Both the position numbers and the translations under genes were made by a program. From assembly GCA_022360015.1 (NCBI GenBank), contig JAKSDQ010000244.1, positions 107,015 to 171,014 on the forward strand: a stretch of 64,000 nt of DNA, read 5' to 3'. The stretch is from Cytophagales bacterium. GTDB taxonomy: Bacteria; Bacteroidota; Bacteroidia; Cytophagales; Cyclobacteriaceae. The notes under the pieces are model-generated. The model saw only the letters and a list, made by a program, of their open reading frames with translations. It was not told the DNA's origin and made no database searches. Of this stretch, positions 53,027 to 61,634 are shown one piece after another; the stretch's first letter is position 1; each line of letters opens with the position of its first letter.

Positions 53027-53581
53027 TTGTCCTGGACTCCCTGGAAGTTCTTGTTATAGCACCGGAAATATCAAATTCCTGGTCAACGATGTTTTCCTCT
53101 GCTTCGATTTTAGAATTTAGCACAAGGTCTATGGTAAAACCACCGGTAAGGTGAGGTCCCGAATTTGAGTTAAGGTAATACCTTGCCAGAAGGGGGATGT
53201 TAAAAGATGATATTTTAATTTGGTTGTTGGATTATACCCTGTCTCTGAAGCTAAGTGTGTTATGTGCGTCATCTTCTATCAGATCGATCTGAAGATTGGA
53301 ACGCTATTGCTGAAAGCCTATTTCACCAATAAGGCTTAGATTTTCGTTTAAAGGGTATTCAAAAAACCACCAATGGGAAGTAGTGTGCCAAGCTTAGCAT
53401 TTAGGTCATATTTTTTTAATATCCGCGTCCTCTGCTCTTTCCAGGTTAAAATAGTTCTCCAATGCCTTACTGTTAATAGTACCTGTTCCGAAACTTGCCC
53501 TCGCCCCGAATCTTATATTCTGGCTGTAGACAGTCAGGAAAAAACCAATGTAATTAAAAGTAAATTTTTTTGGTATGTCAT
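53027..53581 (-). pseudogene. PorT-like outer-membrane beta-barrel pseudogene
   Basis: From ATG 53,581 the minus strand encodes a ruined barrel protein. A signal-like start (MTYQKNLLLITLVF) and, after a shift, VYSQNIRFGARASFGTGTIN are seen. Next, beyond another shift, comes FEYPLNENLSLIGEIGFQQ, a stop, RSNLQIDLIEDDAHNTLSFR, a second stop, and then IKISSFNIPLLARYYLNSNS and GGFTIDLVLNSKIEAEENIV. The alternating strands and IPLLARYY motif match outer-membrane barrels of the PorT/OMP_b-brl_2 type. At its end it is joined to the DUF4382 fragment in another frame. Confidence 0.6.
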
Positions 53582-53875
53582 TGCTTTTTTTTTGGTAAAA
53601 ATTTGGTATTCAAATAATAAAACCGATGATCCCGGTTAATTCCTACTATGTCCTCTATTTCTTATTTTGTTTTTATCAGGGATATCTGCCCAAGATTCTC
53701 TATTCAGAAATTAGTCAATAGAATTTTGACCTATTCGGTTTTCAAAACTTTGTTTCATTATCGAGTGGTTAGTCCAGACTGATATTCGGTTTTGGAGAAA
53801 TTGAAATGTAATTTGTCTGGGAAAAGATGGCATATGGGGGTTCCAAGGAATCAAGCTTGACTTTTTATCTCCATC

Positions 53876-54589
53876 TTATTGACGCCACCAGTTTTTGATT
53901 CGTGACCAGAAGCTTGATTTCCTCTTATTTACCCGTTTGTTCGGTTGTTTATCCAAATCAATCGCCTCTACCTCTCCTTGAAGTACCTCTTCCTTGGTCC
54001 TTAAATCTTCAAACTCGTAGTTTCCCAATTCATTAACCGTGTCTTTTATTATGATTTTGTCATTTTCTAACCATTTAAGTGCATTCCGGGCGTCTGCGAT
54101 GATGTCGGGATAAAGCTTTTCAAGAAGTTCATTTTGCTCCTTGGTAGTAATCTCATCCCAGGTTTTTAAATAATTTCCGGCAGGTGGACAACTCACTAAA
54201 AGACCATAAGTCAGCCCCAAACGCCTAAGGAATGTATAACCAGAGTAATACAAGTCATAAGTCATTTCAATCGACGCCGCACAATTCTCATCCCTGTTGA
54301 TTATTGATTTAAGGATTGCTTTCAATTTTTTAATTTCAAACTTTCCTTTATCAACTAATCTGCCAATCAGACGCTCTAATTCATTGAATATAAATTTTGA
54401 CTTATAGTTTAATGAGATAAGTTCAACATAAATATCGTGTGGCAGTTCTGATTCAATCTCACTTTCATAAACCCATCGTTCGAATTTTTGAATACTGATT
54501 TTGTGCTTCAGGATCTCATAGAATTTTTGTTCGGTATTTTCGCTCAGTGCAGTCAAGTTGAACGTTTTTGTCTCCATGTTAATGTCCAA
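53876..54589 (-). CDS. Hypothetical protein, immunity-like
   Basis: This is a 237-residue soluble protein, with ERWVYESEIESELPHDIYVE and LISLNYKSKFIFNELERLIG in the N-terminal half and a WDEITTKEQNELLEKLYPDI segment later. The F-x-x-W-(V/L)-Y ... D-x-Y-x-x-L-I-S-L-x-Y pattern is one I associate with small immunity-type proteins beside polymorphic toxins, but I cannot name the family. The C-terminus is basic (KRVNKRKSSFWSRIKNWWRQ). It overlaps the preceding small membrane-protein gene by 37 bases. Confidence 0.6.
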   Translation of the reverse strand: MDINMETKTFNLTALSENTEQKFYEILKHKISIQKFERWVYESEIESELPHDIYVELISLNYKSKFIFNELERLIGRLVDKGKFEIKKLKAILKSIINRDENCAASIEMTYDLYYSGYTFLRRLGLTYGLLVSCPPAGNYLKTWDEITTKEQNELLEKLYPDIIADARNALKWLENDKIIIKDTVNELGNYEFEDLRTKEEVLQGEVEAIDLDKQPNKRVNKRKSSFWSRIKNWWRQ

Positions 54590-54813
54590 CTAATCAACTC
54601 GATTAATGCGAAAATCAAAGCTAGGGTGCCATAGGTAAGTACGGCATTTTGGTCGTATACGACTGAATCCGTTTCATCAAAATATTTTCCTTCTGAGTTG
54701 TATTTAGACCCATAAAGTCGAGTCAACAAGGCTATTCCAAAGACCATGCTAAATACTAAAGTGCTCAAATTAGTTGTCCAAAGGATGATGCGTTTCATTT
54801 TTCTAATGTTCAC
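54553..54813 (-). CDS. Small membrane protein
   Basis: This is an 86-residue protein with two hydrophobic helices, TTNLSTLVFSMVFGIALLTR and TYGTLALIFALIELISWTLT, joined by an acidic loop (GKYFDETDSVVYD). The better start may be the second methionine (MKRIILW), with basic residues before the first helix. It overlaps the downstream gene, so the two are probably translated together. No family is recognised. Confidence 0.55.
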   Translation of the reverse strand: MNIRKMKRIILWTTNLSTLVFSMVFGIALLTRLYGSKYNSEGKYFDETDSVVYDQNAVLTYGTLALIFALIELISWTLTWRQKRST

Positions 54814-54947
54814 AAATAATTTAATTAAACCCCCGGTTTCAATTTATTATACTCGTCCTGTCAAACTGATATTTGTCCAAATGCGGAAAGCTGAATTATC
54901 AGAATTAGTATGGTTATTACCACTTTACTCATATTACATGCTTATTT

Positions 54948-55586
54948 CTATAGTTGATACAGTCCGTCTTGAAGACTGACAAGTTCGGTTTCTCCATTCC
55001 TTTTATATTGCCAAGTGGGCTGATCGAATTGCCGGAAAGTACCGATGGATTTAGTATTTGTGTCCAGCATCACAATTCGCTGATTCCCCATATCGCTGAT
55101 AAAAGCATGTTCACCATAAATGACGATGTCTTCCGGATGATTCAGTTCACCATCTTCTTCCCAGGTTCCACCAGATTCAAACATTATTTTTCCTATTGAA
55201 TATTCAACTTGAACCACTCGATGAACTGTTGGTTCAACAAACCATATATTATCATTAATGTCAACTTCTAAGTCATAAATTACTATCATTGAAAGTTTCT
55301 TCGAAAAAGTCTTTACTATTGATCCGCCTGGCGTGAATTCACGGATTTTGGAGTCTTGGTAAAAACAATGAATGGTATTCCCGTTGGAAAGTTTCGCTAA
55401 TGATTCCCCGCCTTGAAATGGATTGATATTCCGGCCATACTTGGCATCATTGAATTTTGATTGAGATACTTTCTGTTCCTTAAATCCATCAAATTGATAA
55501 TAGGAATTCCAGTCAACTCTGTAACAAGGTGTTCCGTCAGATAAATTCAAATCCCACAAAGCCTCGTTTACGGGTAATTTTTTCAT
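54948..55586 (-). CDS. NHL-repeat-like beta-propeller protein
   Basis: This 212-residue protein appears to be built from NHL-type strands: SIVKTFSKKLSMIVIYDLEV then DINDNIWFVEPTVHRVVQVE, and GELNHPEDIVIYGEHAFISD then MGNQRIVMLDTNTKSIGTF. The N-x-I-W-F and N-x-R-I-V repeats are the main evidence. There is no signal peptide, and only about three or four blades are present, fewer than a full propeller. It may be truncated or pair with another copy. Its role is unknown. Confidence 0.55.
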   Translation of the reverse strand: MKKLPVNEALWDLNLSDGTPCYRVDWNSYYQFDGFKEQKVSQSKFNDAKYGRNINPFQGGESLAKLSNGNTIHCFYQDSKIREFTPGGSIVKTFSKKLSMIVIYDLEVDINDNIWFVEPTVHRVVQVEYSIGKIMFESGGTWEEDGELNHPEDIVIYGEHAFISDMGNQRIVMLDTNTKSIGTFRQFDQPTWQYKRNGETELVSLQDGLYQL

Positions 55587-55641
55587 GGGCCTTTAACTTA
55601 ACGTCTTCTACTTCAAATTACTTATAATTATAGGTATTTTA

Positions 55642-56274
55642 TTAGCGTGTGGTTATTAATTTCTCATCTTCAAATATTTTTAGCGCTTTTTCAGTCTCAT
55701 TAGAGCCGTCTGACATTGAGCCAGGTAGCATAATAAGCCTTTTCTTGAGTCTTTTGTTAACATCCTCAAAATATACCTCAAACCTGGATCGTGTAATTCC
55801 GATAATGGCTTTTTTAAACTTTACAGATTTTATTTTCTCTCTTTCAATTACGGGATTAGCAGAATTATTGAGACTGTTGAATATGCCAAATGTTAAGTAA
55901 ACGCTAACCAAAGCAAAAGCTATGGCCCGAAGGGTTTGACCGCTGGAATATGCGTTAAATGCAAAATACAGGAGCCCAACCAACAAAAGCGTGTAAATAG
56001 TTAATATTCTTGAAATACTATTACTTACTGTTATTTCAGAAAGGTTGCCAACGATTCCATCTCTTGTTAATACGATCCTATCCGGAAATATATGGCAAAA
56101 CCCGGTTTTGGTTCTAAATACTTTTTCCTTTTCCTTTTCCACAATGTTGGATAAATACCTAATAAGCTTGCTAAGCTCTTCTGTCCCTATTTTAACTAAT
56201 TTATAGCAAATCAAAGTCAATCTAAATAATAGCCGATTGATCTTTTTGATTGGATGAAAAATTTTCCGATACAT
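55642..56274 (-). CDS. Hypothetical membrane protein
   Basis: This is a 210-residue protein. The N-terminal 70 residues are basic and helical, followed by two closely spaced hydrophobic segments (ILTIYTLLLVGLLYFAFNAY and TLRAIAFALVSVYLTFGIFN). A soluble C-terminal domain of about 80 residues has EREKIKSVKFKKAIIGITRS and FEVYFEDVNKRLKKRLIMLP, a beta pattern resembling PH-like membrane proteins. No family could be named. It is one of several orphan genes in this stretch. Confidence 0.55.
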   Translation of the reverse strand: MYRKIFHPIKKINRLLFRLTLICYKLVKIGTEELSKLIRYLSNIVEKEKEKVFRTKTGFCHIFPDRIVLTRDGIVGNLSEITVSNSISRILTIYTLLLVGLLYFAFNAYSSGQTLRAIAFALVSVYLTFGIFNSLNNSANPVIEREKIKSVKFKKAIIGITRSRFEVYFEDVNKRLKKRLIMLPGSMSDGSNETEKALKIFEDEKLITTR

Positions 56275-56377
56275 GCCTGATGTACCGTTTGGCCTTTAAC
56301 TTTCAGGAATCGTCATGAATCTTGATCCGGATCAGGTTGCATTCATCGAGGTGCTCGCAATGATTTCCGGTATAAAT

Positions 56378-56415
56378 ATTTAACTTTAGTTCAGCTATTT
56401 AACTTTAGTTCAGCT
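56378..56415. repeat. Perfect tandem duplication of 19 bases
   Basis: ATTTAACTTTAGTTCAGCT occurs twice with no gap (56,378-56,396 and 56,397-56,415), about 54 bases ahead of the next start codon. It may be a slipped-strand duplication or two adjacent binding sites. Confidence 0.7.
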
Positions 56416-56468
56416 AAGATCAGGCGAGTTAGCGAAGCTTATTCGAAATCCTGGCGAAAATTTAAAAT

Positions 56469-56990
56469 ATGAACTTTATTCAGAAAATATTTTTTGTGTT
56501 AACCTTGATATTCTTTGGTATTTCTTTGTTCTCAATGACTGTCGGCCAAATCATACCCATTGAATTTGCCGATTGGAGGGATATGCATATTTTCTATGAT
56601 ATTATTCTGCGGGGGCTTCCAATAATGATACTGTTGACGTTAGTTTGGACAATTCGAAAAAAAAGATCAATAAGAGGAAATTTTATAATTGGAATTGTGA
56701 CTGCCTTAATTGCTTTTGGAGCATACTTGTCGACTATCTTTTTAATGTTTTCTTTTGGATTTGGCGCCTGGGTAAACGAAGAAACAATTTATGAAAATAA
56801 AGACAACCCAAAACAGACCATTAATTATCAACTATGGGATATTGGTGCATTTGGATACGGTGGGCAAAGAACAGTCAAATTAACCCCTTTTTTAGGACTT
56901 TGGGTAGTTGCTACCAAAATAGACACTACAACCATTGAAAAGGACAAATGGACCCTGCTTAAAAGAAAAGGTGATATTAAATTTCCATGA
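56469..56990 (+). CDS. Hypothetical membrane protein, three helices
   Basis: This is a 173-residue protein with hydrophobic segments IFFVLTLIFFGISLFSMTVG, YDIILRGLPIMILLTLVW and IIGIVTALIAFGAYLSTIFL, then a short soluble tail (DNPKQTINYQLWDIGAFGYG and RTVKLTPFLGLWVVATKIDT). No family is recognised. The next gene starts 36 bases after its stop and codes for a lipoprotein, so a shared envelope role is possible. Confidence 0.6.
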   Translation: MNFIQKIFFVLTLIFFGISLFSMTVGQIIPIEFADWRDMHIFYDIILRGLPIMILLTLVWTIRKKRSIRGNFIIGIVTALIAFGAYLSTIFLMFSFGFGAWVNEETIYENKDNPKQTINYQLWDIGAFGYGGQRTVKLTPFLGLWVVATKIDTTTIEKDKWTLLKRKGDIKFP

Positions 56991-57025
56991 AAAATAAAAA
57001 CTATTGTTTCAAATAGAAATTGCGT

Positions 57026-57382
57026 ATGCATAAAATAGCGACCATATCAGCATTCATTCTAACATTGATCATGTATTCATGTGGTACGGGTTCGCAGACC
57101 GAAAAGAACAATGAAAAGTTTGATAGCAAGAAATGGAAAACAGGTGATTTTAGGACAAAAGGAAAAATGACCGATAATATTTTGAATGATAGCCTGCTGA
57201 TTGGAAAAACCAAAGCTGAAATACTTGAAATGCTTGGCGATCCGGACCAATATAATGAAAGAATATTTCACTATGCGGTGGATCCTGGAGTCAAATATAT
57301 GAACGAGCCGTGGATTTATTGGTTATCAGTAGATTTTGACACAATAAATGATACGGTAAGGGATGTATGGCTTGCGGACTGA
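57026..57382 (+). CDS. Lipoprotein with BamE/SmpA-like motif
   Basis: This is a 118-residue lipoprotein. The signal sequence HKIATISAFILTLIMYSCGT ends in a lipobox-like MYSC, so the mature protein is anchored by that cysteine. The soluble domain has LLIGKTKAEILEMLGDPDQY, a motif shared with BamE/SmpA-type domains (G-x-T-x-x-E-(I/V)-x-x-x-L-G-x-P). The frame is open to a TTG at 57,020; the ATG at 57,026 is chosen. It may act with the neighbouring membrane protein. Confidence 0.7.
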   Translation: MHKIATISAFILTLIMYSCGTGSQTEKNNEKFDSKKWKTGDFRTKGKMTDNILNDSLLIGKTKAEILEMLGDPDQYNERIFHYAVDPGVKYMNEPWIYWLSVDFDTINDTVRDVWLAD

Positions 57383-57427
57383 AACTAATTCTGATTTCTT
57401 TGGTAAAAATAAGGATTACAATATTAA

Positions 57428-57736
57428 TTAAGCATCAGCGGTTTTTTTCCTGTATGCATTCTTGTATCGTTGTTTTTTAAACCTGGGGTCAAAAATTTTT
57501 TGCCCGCGAATTGTCCATTTTTCATTTGTCAGTTTTACCCCTATTGGCTCACTTGGATTTAAGCGAATGCGGTAGTTGTTTTCTTCTCCTTTTGTAATTG
57601 TCAAAGGATTATAACCGACATAAGTAATTCTTAAACTGTCGTATTTTTCAATTTTAATTTCGGCAATTCCATTTTCATCTGTCAAGTATTTATGAACCTT
57701 TGCCTCATCATAAATGTAGATGGGTGCACCTGCCAA
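57428..57736 (-). pseudogene. 5'-truncated protein with carboxypeptidase-regulatory-like segment
   Basis: Only a C-terminal part remains: SLAGAPIYIYDEAKVHKYLT and DENGIAEIKIEKYDSLRITY form one beta-sandwich repeat of the type found before TonB receptors or in exported proteins, followed by a basic tail (KIFDPRFKKQRYKNAYRKKT). A TAA lies in frame two codons ahead of the first family residues, and no good start codon is present (only TTG). A remnant is more likely than a functional 102-residue protein. Confidence 0.5.
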
Positions 57737-57897
57737 ACTGTCTTAAATAAATATGCTGAAATCAACGACTTTGAGATTTTGCTAGTAGTTTAAAGTCCTT
57801 TAAACCCGGAGAAAATCGCCACCTATAGAAGCTATGTTTAATCAAGTATGGACCGTTTTTTGTAATTTGGATACTTAAAATAAACAAATTTTTTGCT

Positions 57898-59120
57898 ATG
57901 TCATCCATCAAAGTTGTATTGCGCAGGGAGAAGAGAAAAAAAGACGGTACCTATCCCCTGGCATTAAGAATCATCAAAGACCGGAAGCCAAAATATATCC
58001 ACCTTGGACAATCCGTTGATGACAAACACTGGTATGAAAATACCGGTAAAGTAAACAAATCCCACCCTAACGCTGTCAGGCTAAACAACCTGATCCTTAA
58101 AAAACTTGCCGAAGCCAATAATACGGCTATTGAGCTTGATACAAGGGAAGAATTCGTATCTTCAGAAGAGATCAAAAACAAAATCAAAAGGAAGGGAAGG
58201 GTAAAAATGTCACCTTTTTTCAATTGGCGGCAGAGAGGATTGAACGCTACGAAAGAAAGGGCACATTCTCAGTATCCAATGTAGAAAATTCTATTCTGAA
58301 TAACTTCAGAAAATTTCTTGGCGGATCTGATATTTATTTCCATGAAATCAATAGTCCGTTAATCGAGAAGTTCAAAGTATTCTGCAAGGGAGAATTAGGG
58401 CATAAACTGAGAACAATTACCAATCACCTGATTATCATCAGAACGCTGTTTAACCCGGCCATCAAAGAGGGTATCGTGGATCGAAAATATTATCCTTTCG
58501 CCGGTGACAATGTCAAAATCAGGATTGGCTTAGGATTAAAAATGGGATTGACTCAGGAGGAAATCCAAAAGATTGAAAATCTGGAATTGGAATCTAATAC
58601 TTCTATCTGGCAGGCTAGAAACATTTGGCTTTTCTCATTCTATTTTGCCGGGGTAAGGATCTCGGATGTGCTGAAAATTAAATGGTCTGATTTCAAAGAT
58701 GGCAGGCTCTACTACCAGATGAATAAAAATGATAAGCCTGTGACCCTCAAGATACCAGACAAAGCTAAAACTATTTTGAAGTACTATGAACCTGAAAAAA
58801 GATCTGATAAAGACTTTGTCTTCCCGGATTTGAAACATGCAGATCCCAATAATATAAAGGATATTTTCAGGAAAACGAGGACCGCAGCTCGTCGATTTAA
58901 CAAATACCTGAAAAAAATTGCTGAGATCACAGGCATTGAAAAGAACTTGTCTAATCACATCGCCAGACATTCGTTTGGCAATATTGCCGGTGATAAAATC
59001 AATCCTTTGATGCTTCAGAAGTTGTACCGGCATTCCAACTTAAAGACCACCATAAATTATCAGGCTAATTTCATTCACAAAGAGGCGGATGATGCTTTGG
59101 ATGCAGTGGTGGATTTTTAG
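57898..59120 (+). pseudogene. Tyrosine-type site-specific integrase, frameshifted
   Basis: The gene is split into two frames. Codons from 57,898 encode the Arm-type DNA-binding start (SSIKVVLRREKRKKDGTYPL). After the A5 run at 58,203-58,207 the sequence continues in the +1 frame as VTFFQLAAERIERYERKGTF, with a SAM-like domain and the catalytic domain. Arg (GVRISDVLKI), HxxR (HIARHSFGN), His (LYRHSNLKT) and Tyr (INYQANF) are all present. One extra A would rejoin the frames to about 407 residues. It resembles integrases of Bacteroidota integrative elements and is probably inactive. Confidence 0.85.
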
Positions 59121-59226
59121 GAGGTTGATTTGATTCCAATATGGTTCGGTTTTATATTCAATCAGATCAAATGGCATTGTTATTCTTAAATTATGTTTGT
59201 ATAATTGAATTACCTTTTGTTAATCT

Positions 59227-59251
59227 ATATGTGGTAATTATTGGCACATAT
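59227..59251. promoter_or_regulatory. Inverted repeat upstream of the abiEi-like gene
   Basis: ATATGTG (59,227-59,233) and CACATAT (59,245-59,251) form a perfect 7-bp inverted repeat with an 11-base spacer, ending 16 bases before the ATG. AbiEi antitoxins repress their own operon by binding inverted repeats, so this is a plausible operator. Confidence 0.5.
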
Positions 59252-59267
59252 AATATATTAAAAAGTA

Positions 59268-60065
59268 ATGCCTAGAAGGTATCTGTCAGTCAACATATTG
59301 AAAGACCAACAGGAATTCATGAAACTCCTGGATGAGTATGAGATAGATATCTTTTCTATTTCGCAAATAGAAAACCAGATTGACCGGAAATTTAAAAACC
59401 TGAATGAGATAATTGAAAACCTAATCGATAAAGCATTTCTCTCCAGGATTGAAAGAGGAAAATACTGCCGGACAAATTTTAGAGATGACCTTGTGATAGG
59501 TACTTTCATTACAAAAGAAAGCGCCGTAGCCTATTGGACAGCTCTCAACACTCACGGCTTAACGGAACAATTTTCAAACACCATATTCGTTCAAACCCCG
59601 CACCTTAAAAAGGACAAAACAATCTTCGGGACATCTTATAAATTTGTTAAAATATCTCCTAAAAAACGAGCGGGTATAATTAAACAGGGATACGGAAATC
59701 ATAGTTATCCTATTACCGACATTGAAAAAACGATTGTGGATTGCTTTGATCTCCCACAATATGCCGGTGGTTATGCAGAGCTCATAAGGGCTTTTGCCCA
59801 AGCCAGGCTATCGTCAGAAAAAATGATTGGATATTGCCAGGTAATTAATAATATTGCAGCTACCAAAAGGATGGGATATCTGGCAGAATTTCTTAGCAAG
59901 AAAGGACTAAAAACATTTATACGATTTGCCAGAGAGCAGGTCAATCCAAAATACAATCTCTTTGATCCTAAGAGCACGGATAAAGGGGAATTCATATCAG
60001 CATGGAAACTGAGGCTCAATATAAGTCAGGATGAATTATTGGGCATTATCCAAAAACAATACTAA
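59268..60065 (+). CDS. AbiEi-type antitoxin (type IV toxin-antitoxin)
   Basis: This is a 265-residue protein of the AbiEi family: an N-terminal winged helix (EYEIDIFSISQIENQIDRKF, then LIDKAFLSRIERGKYCRTNF) and a C-terminal antitoxin domain (KESAVAYWTALNTHGLTEQF and SYPITDIEKTIVDCFDLPQY). In known AbiE systems this protein represses the operon and counteracts the AbiEii nucleotidyltransferase toxin. It is intact. The toxin gene starts at its stop codon (TAATG), but that toxin is truncated. Confidence 0.85.
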   Translation: MPRRYLSVNILKDQQEFMKLLDEYEIDIFSISQIENQIDRKFKNLNEIIENLIDKAFLSRIERGKYCRTNFRDDLVIGTFITKESAVAYWTALNTHGLTEQFSNTIFVQTPHLKKDKTIFGTSYKFVKISPKKRAGIIKQGYGNHSYPITDIEKTIVDCFDLPQYAGGYAELIRAFAQARLSSEKMIGYCQVINNIAATKRMGYLAEFLSKKGLKTFIRFAREQVNPKYNLFDPKSTDKGEFISAWKLRLNISQDELLGIIQKQY

Positions 60066-60265
60066 TGATCTTAAAAAGGGAAATTGAAAAACTCGCCGAA
60101 GCTAAGGGTGTGGCCAAAACAACTATCGATAAAGACTGGGTCTTGGGACATTTTGTGGACGCCATATTTTCTGTTCAGGAGTGCCAGGATAATTTAATAT
60201 TTAAAGGGGGTACTTGTCTGAAAAAATGTTACTTTCCTGATTATCGTTTTTCTTATCCAAAGTAA
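60065..60265 (+). pseudogene. AbiEii-type toxin, cut off by the RIT element
   Basis: Only 66 residues remain of a nucleotidyltransferase that is normally about 250-300. KREIEKLAEAKGVAKTTIDK, then DWVLGHFVDAIF and LIFKGGTCLKKCYFPDYRFS, are normal AbiEii sequence. In intact members R-x-S is followed by E-D-(I/L)-D, the catalytic carboxylates. Here the next codons are Tyr-Pro-Lys and a stop, all from the element's terminal repeat at 60,250-60,279. The toxin is therefore without its active site. The missing 3' part is not found on the far side of the element. Confidence 0.9.
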
Positions 60266-60279
60266 ATCGTTATCAAAAG
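60250..60279 (+). repeat. RIT left terminal inverted repeat
   Basis: This starts TTCTTATCCAAAG and ends CGTTATCAAAAG, identical over 30 bases to the reverse complement of 63,728-63,757. Two inward copies of CTTTTGATAAT in inverted orientation lie at 60,323-60,333 and 60,337-60,347, probably extra recombinase-binding sites. Confidence 0.9.
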
Positions 60280-60398
60280 GAGGCATTCTTTTCGTCCTTC
60301 AACCTATTGATTTTCAACACTACTTTTGATAATCTTCTTTTGATAATCATAGTTGTCTATTAACCAAGTGTAATTCAGCATTTGGTTAACGACAACAA

Positions 60399-61634
60399 AT
60401 GATGGTACAACAAGACATCCATTTCCTTAGCAAGGCATGTGTCGCCTGGTTAAGAAGGAACGGTTATTCCGAAGCACGGATTCGGGATTACCTTCGGTTA
60501 TGGGACACTGGTATTATGAAATTCATGCGGGAACGCTCCATATCGGCTTTCAGTCTCCAAGTGGGGGACGACTTTATGAACTCCCCCTTCCCGTTTAACA
60601 GCCCCACCTATAGACGTGCTGTACGCCGCAGTGTGGCCGTGCTTTCGGATTTCCTTGCCCATGGCAGAGTTAGAAGAAGGATCACCCACCGGGTCAACTA
60701 TGAACTCCCCGGGGAAATAGGCCATGCGGCGGAAGCTTTTATAGCATCCCAGGCAGAGTTGCGCCGGAGTATGCTTACGCTTAACGAGCACAGGCGCATA
60801 CTGAGTTATTTTATCCAGCATCTGTCGCTAGAATCGGTGCACCGGGTTTCTGGGATTAACGAGGAACACGTACTTGCCTTCCTGGCCTCCGCACAGAACT
60901 GCAAGGATAAATTCCTCAACACGACCCGCCTGTTCTGCCGCTACCTTTACACCTGTAAACTGGTGGACAGGGATATCGAATACGTAATAGGCAGGAACCG
61001 TCTTACCAAGCGGGAGAAATTACCATCTGTATATGACCCCGATGAGGTCAGGAAGATAGAAGGCGCGGTGGACCGATCCAGCCCAGTAGGTAAGCGTGAT
61101 TATGCTATGCTCCTGCTGGCCACAAGATTGGGCTTCCGGTCATCGGATATAGCCGGGTTGCAGTTTGCCAACCTGGACTGGGACAACAATCTCATCGGTC
61201 TTACCCAGTATAAGACCAAAAGGGAGATCGAGCTTCCCCTGCTTTCCGATGTCGGTGAGGCCATTATTAACTACCTGCAGCATGCACGACCCGCATCATC
61301 TGAGCCAAACGTATTCCTTTCCGCATGCGCACCGTACCGTCCGATCAACCGCCTGATCATCAACGGTGCCATCAGCCGGATCATCATAGCCTCGAAGGTG
61401 GACATCCGCAACAGGAAGTTCGGTCCCCATGCCATGCGGCATACCCTTGCAACCCGGTTGCTTAGCAACGGCACCCCGTTGCCGATAATTTCAGAAGTCC
61501 TCGGCCATGAGGCCACGCAGACCACGATGAAATACCTCCGTGTCGACCTCAATAATCTCCAGCACTGCGCACTTGGGGTTCCCATTGTCGCTAAAAGTTT
61601 TTATGAACAGAGAGGAGGTATGTTCTATGAATAA
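60399..61634 (+). CDS. RIT recombinase A (tyrosine recombinase)
   Basis: This is a 411-residue site-specific recombinase, first of the trio. An N-terminal SAM-like core-binding part precedes the catalytic domain. Active-site residues are visible: Arg in LGFRSSDIAGLQ, HxxR in HAMRHTLATRLL, His in VLGHEATQTT and the nucleophile Tyr in MKYLRVDL. Two adjacent methionines (MMVQ) open the gene. Its last codons overlap the start of the second gene by 8 bases. In RIT elements the three proteins are thought to act together in movement, though each one's role is not settled. Confidence 0.9.
   Translation: MMVQQDIHFLSKACVAWLRRNGYSEARIRDYLRLWDTGIMKFMRERSISAFSLQVGDDFMNSPFPFNSPTYRRAVRRSVAVLSDFLAHGRVRRRITHRVNYELPGEIGHAAEAFIASQAELRRSMLTLNEHRRILSYFIQHLSLESVHRVSGINEEHVLAFLASAQNCKDKFLNTTRLFCRYLYTCKLVDRDIEYVIGRNRLTKREKLPSVYDPDEVRKIEGAVDRSSPVGKRDYAMLLLATRLGFRSSDIAGLQFANLDWDNNLIGLTQYKTKREIELPLLSDVGEAIINYLQHARPASSEPNVFLSACAPYRPINRLIINGAISRIIIASKVDIRNRKFGPHAMRHTLATRLLSNGTPLPIISEVLGHEATQTTMKYLRVDLNNLQHCALGVPIVAKSFYEQRGGMFYE

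Noticed and set aside
53373..53639. 88-codon plus frame
   Set aside because: Antisense to the outer-membrane barrel pseudogene, whose strand has the protein-like signal.
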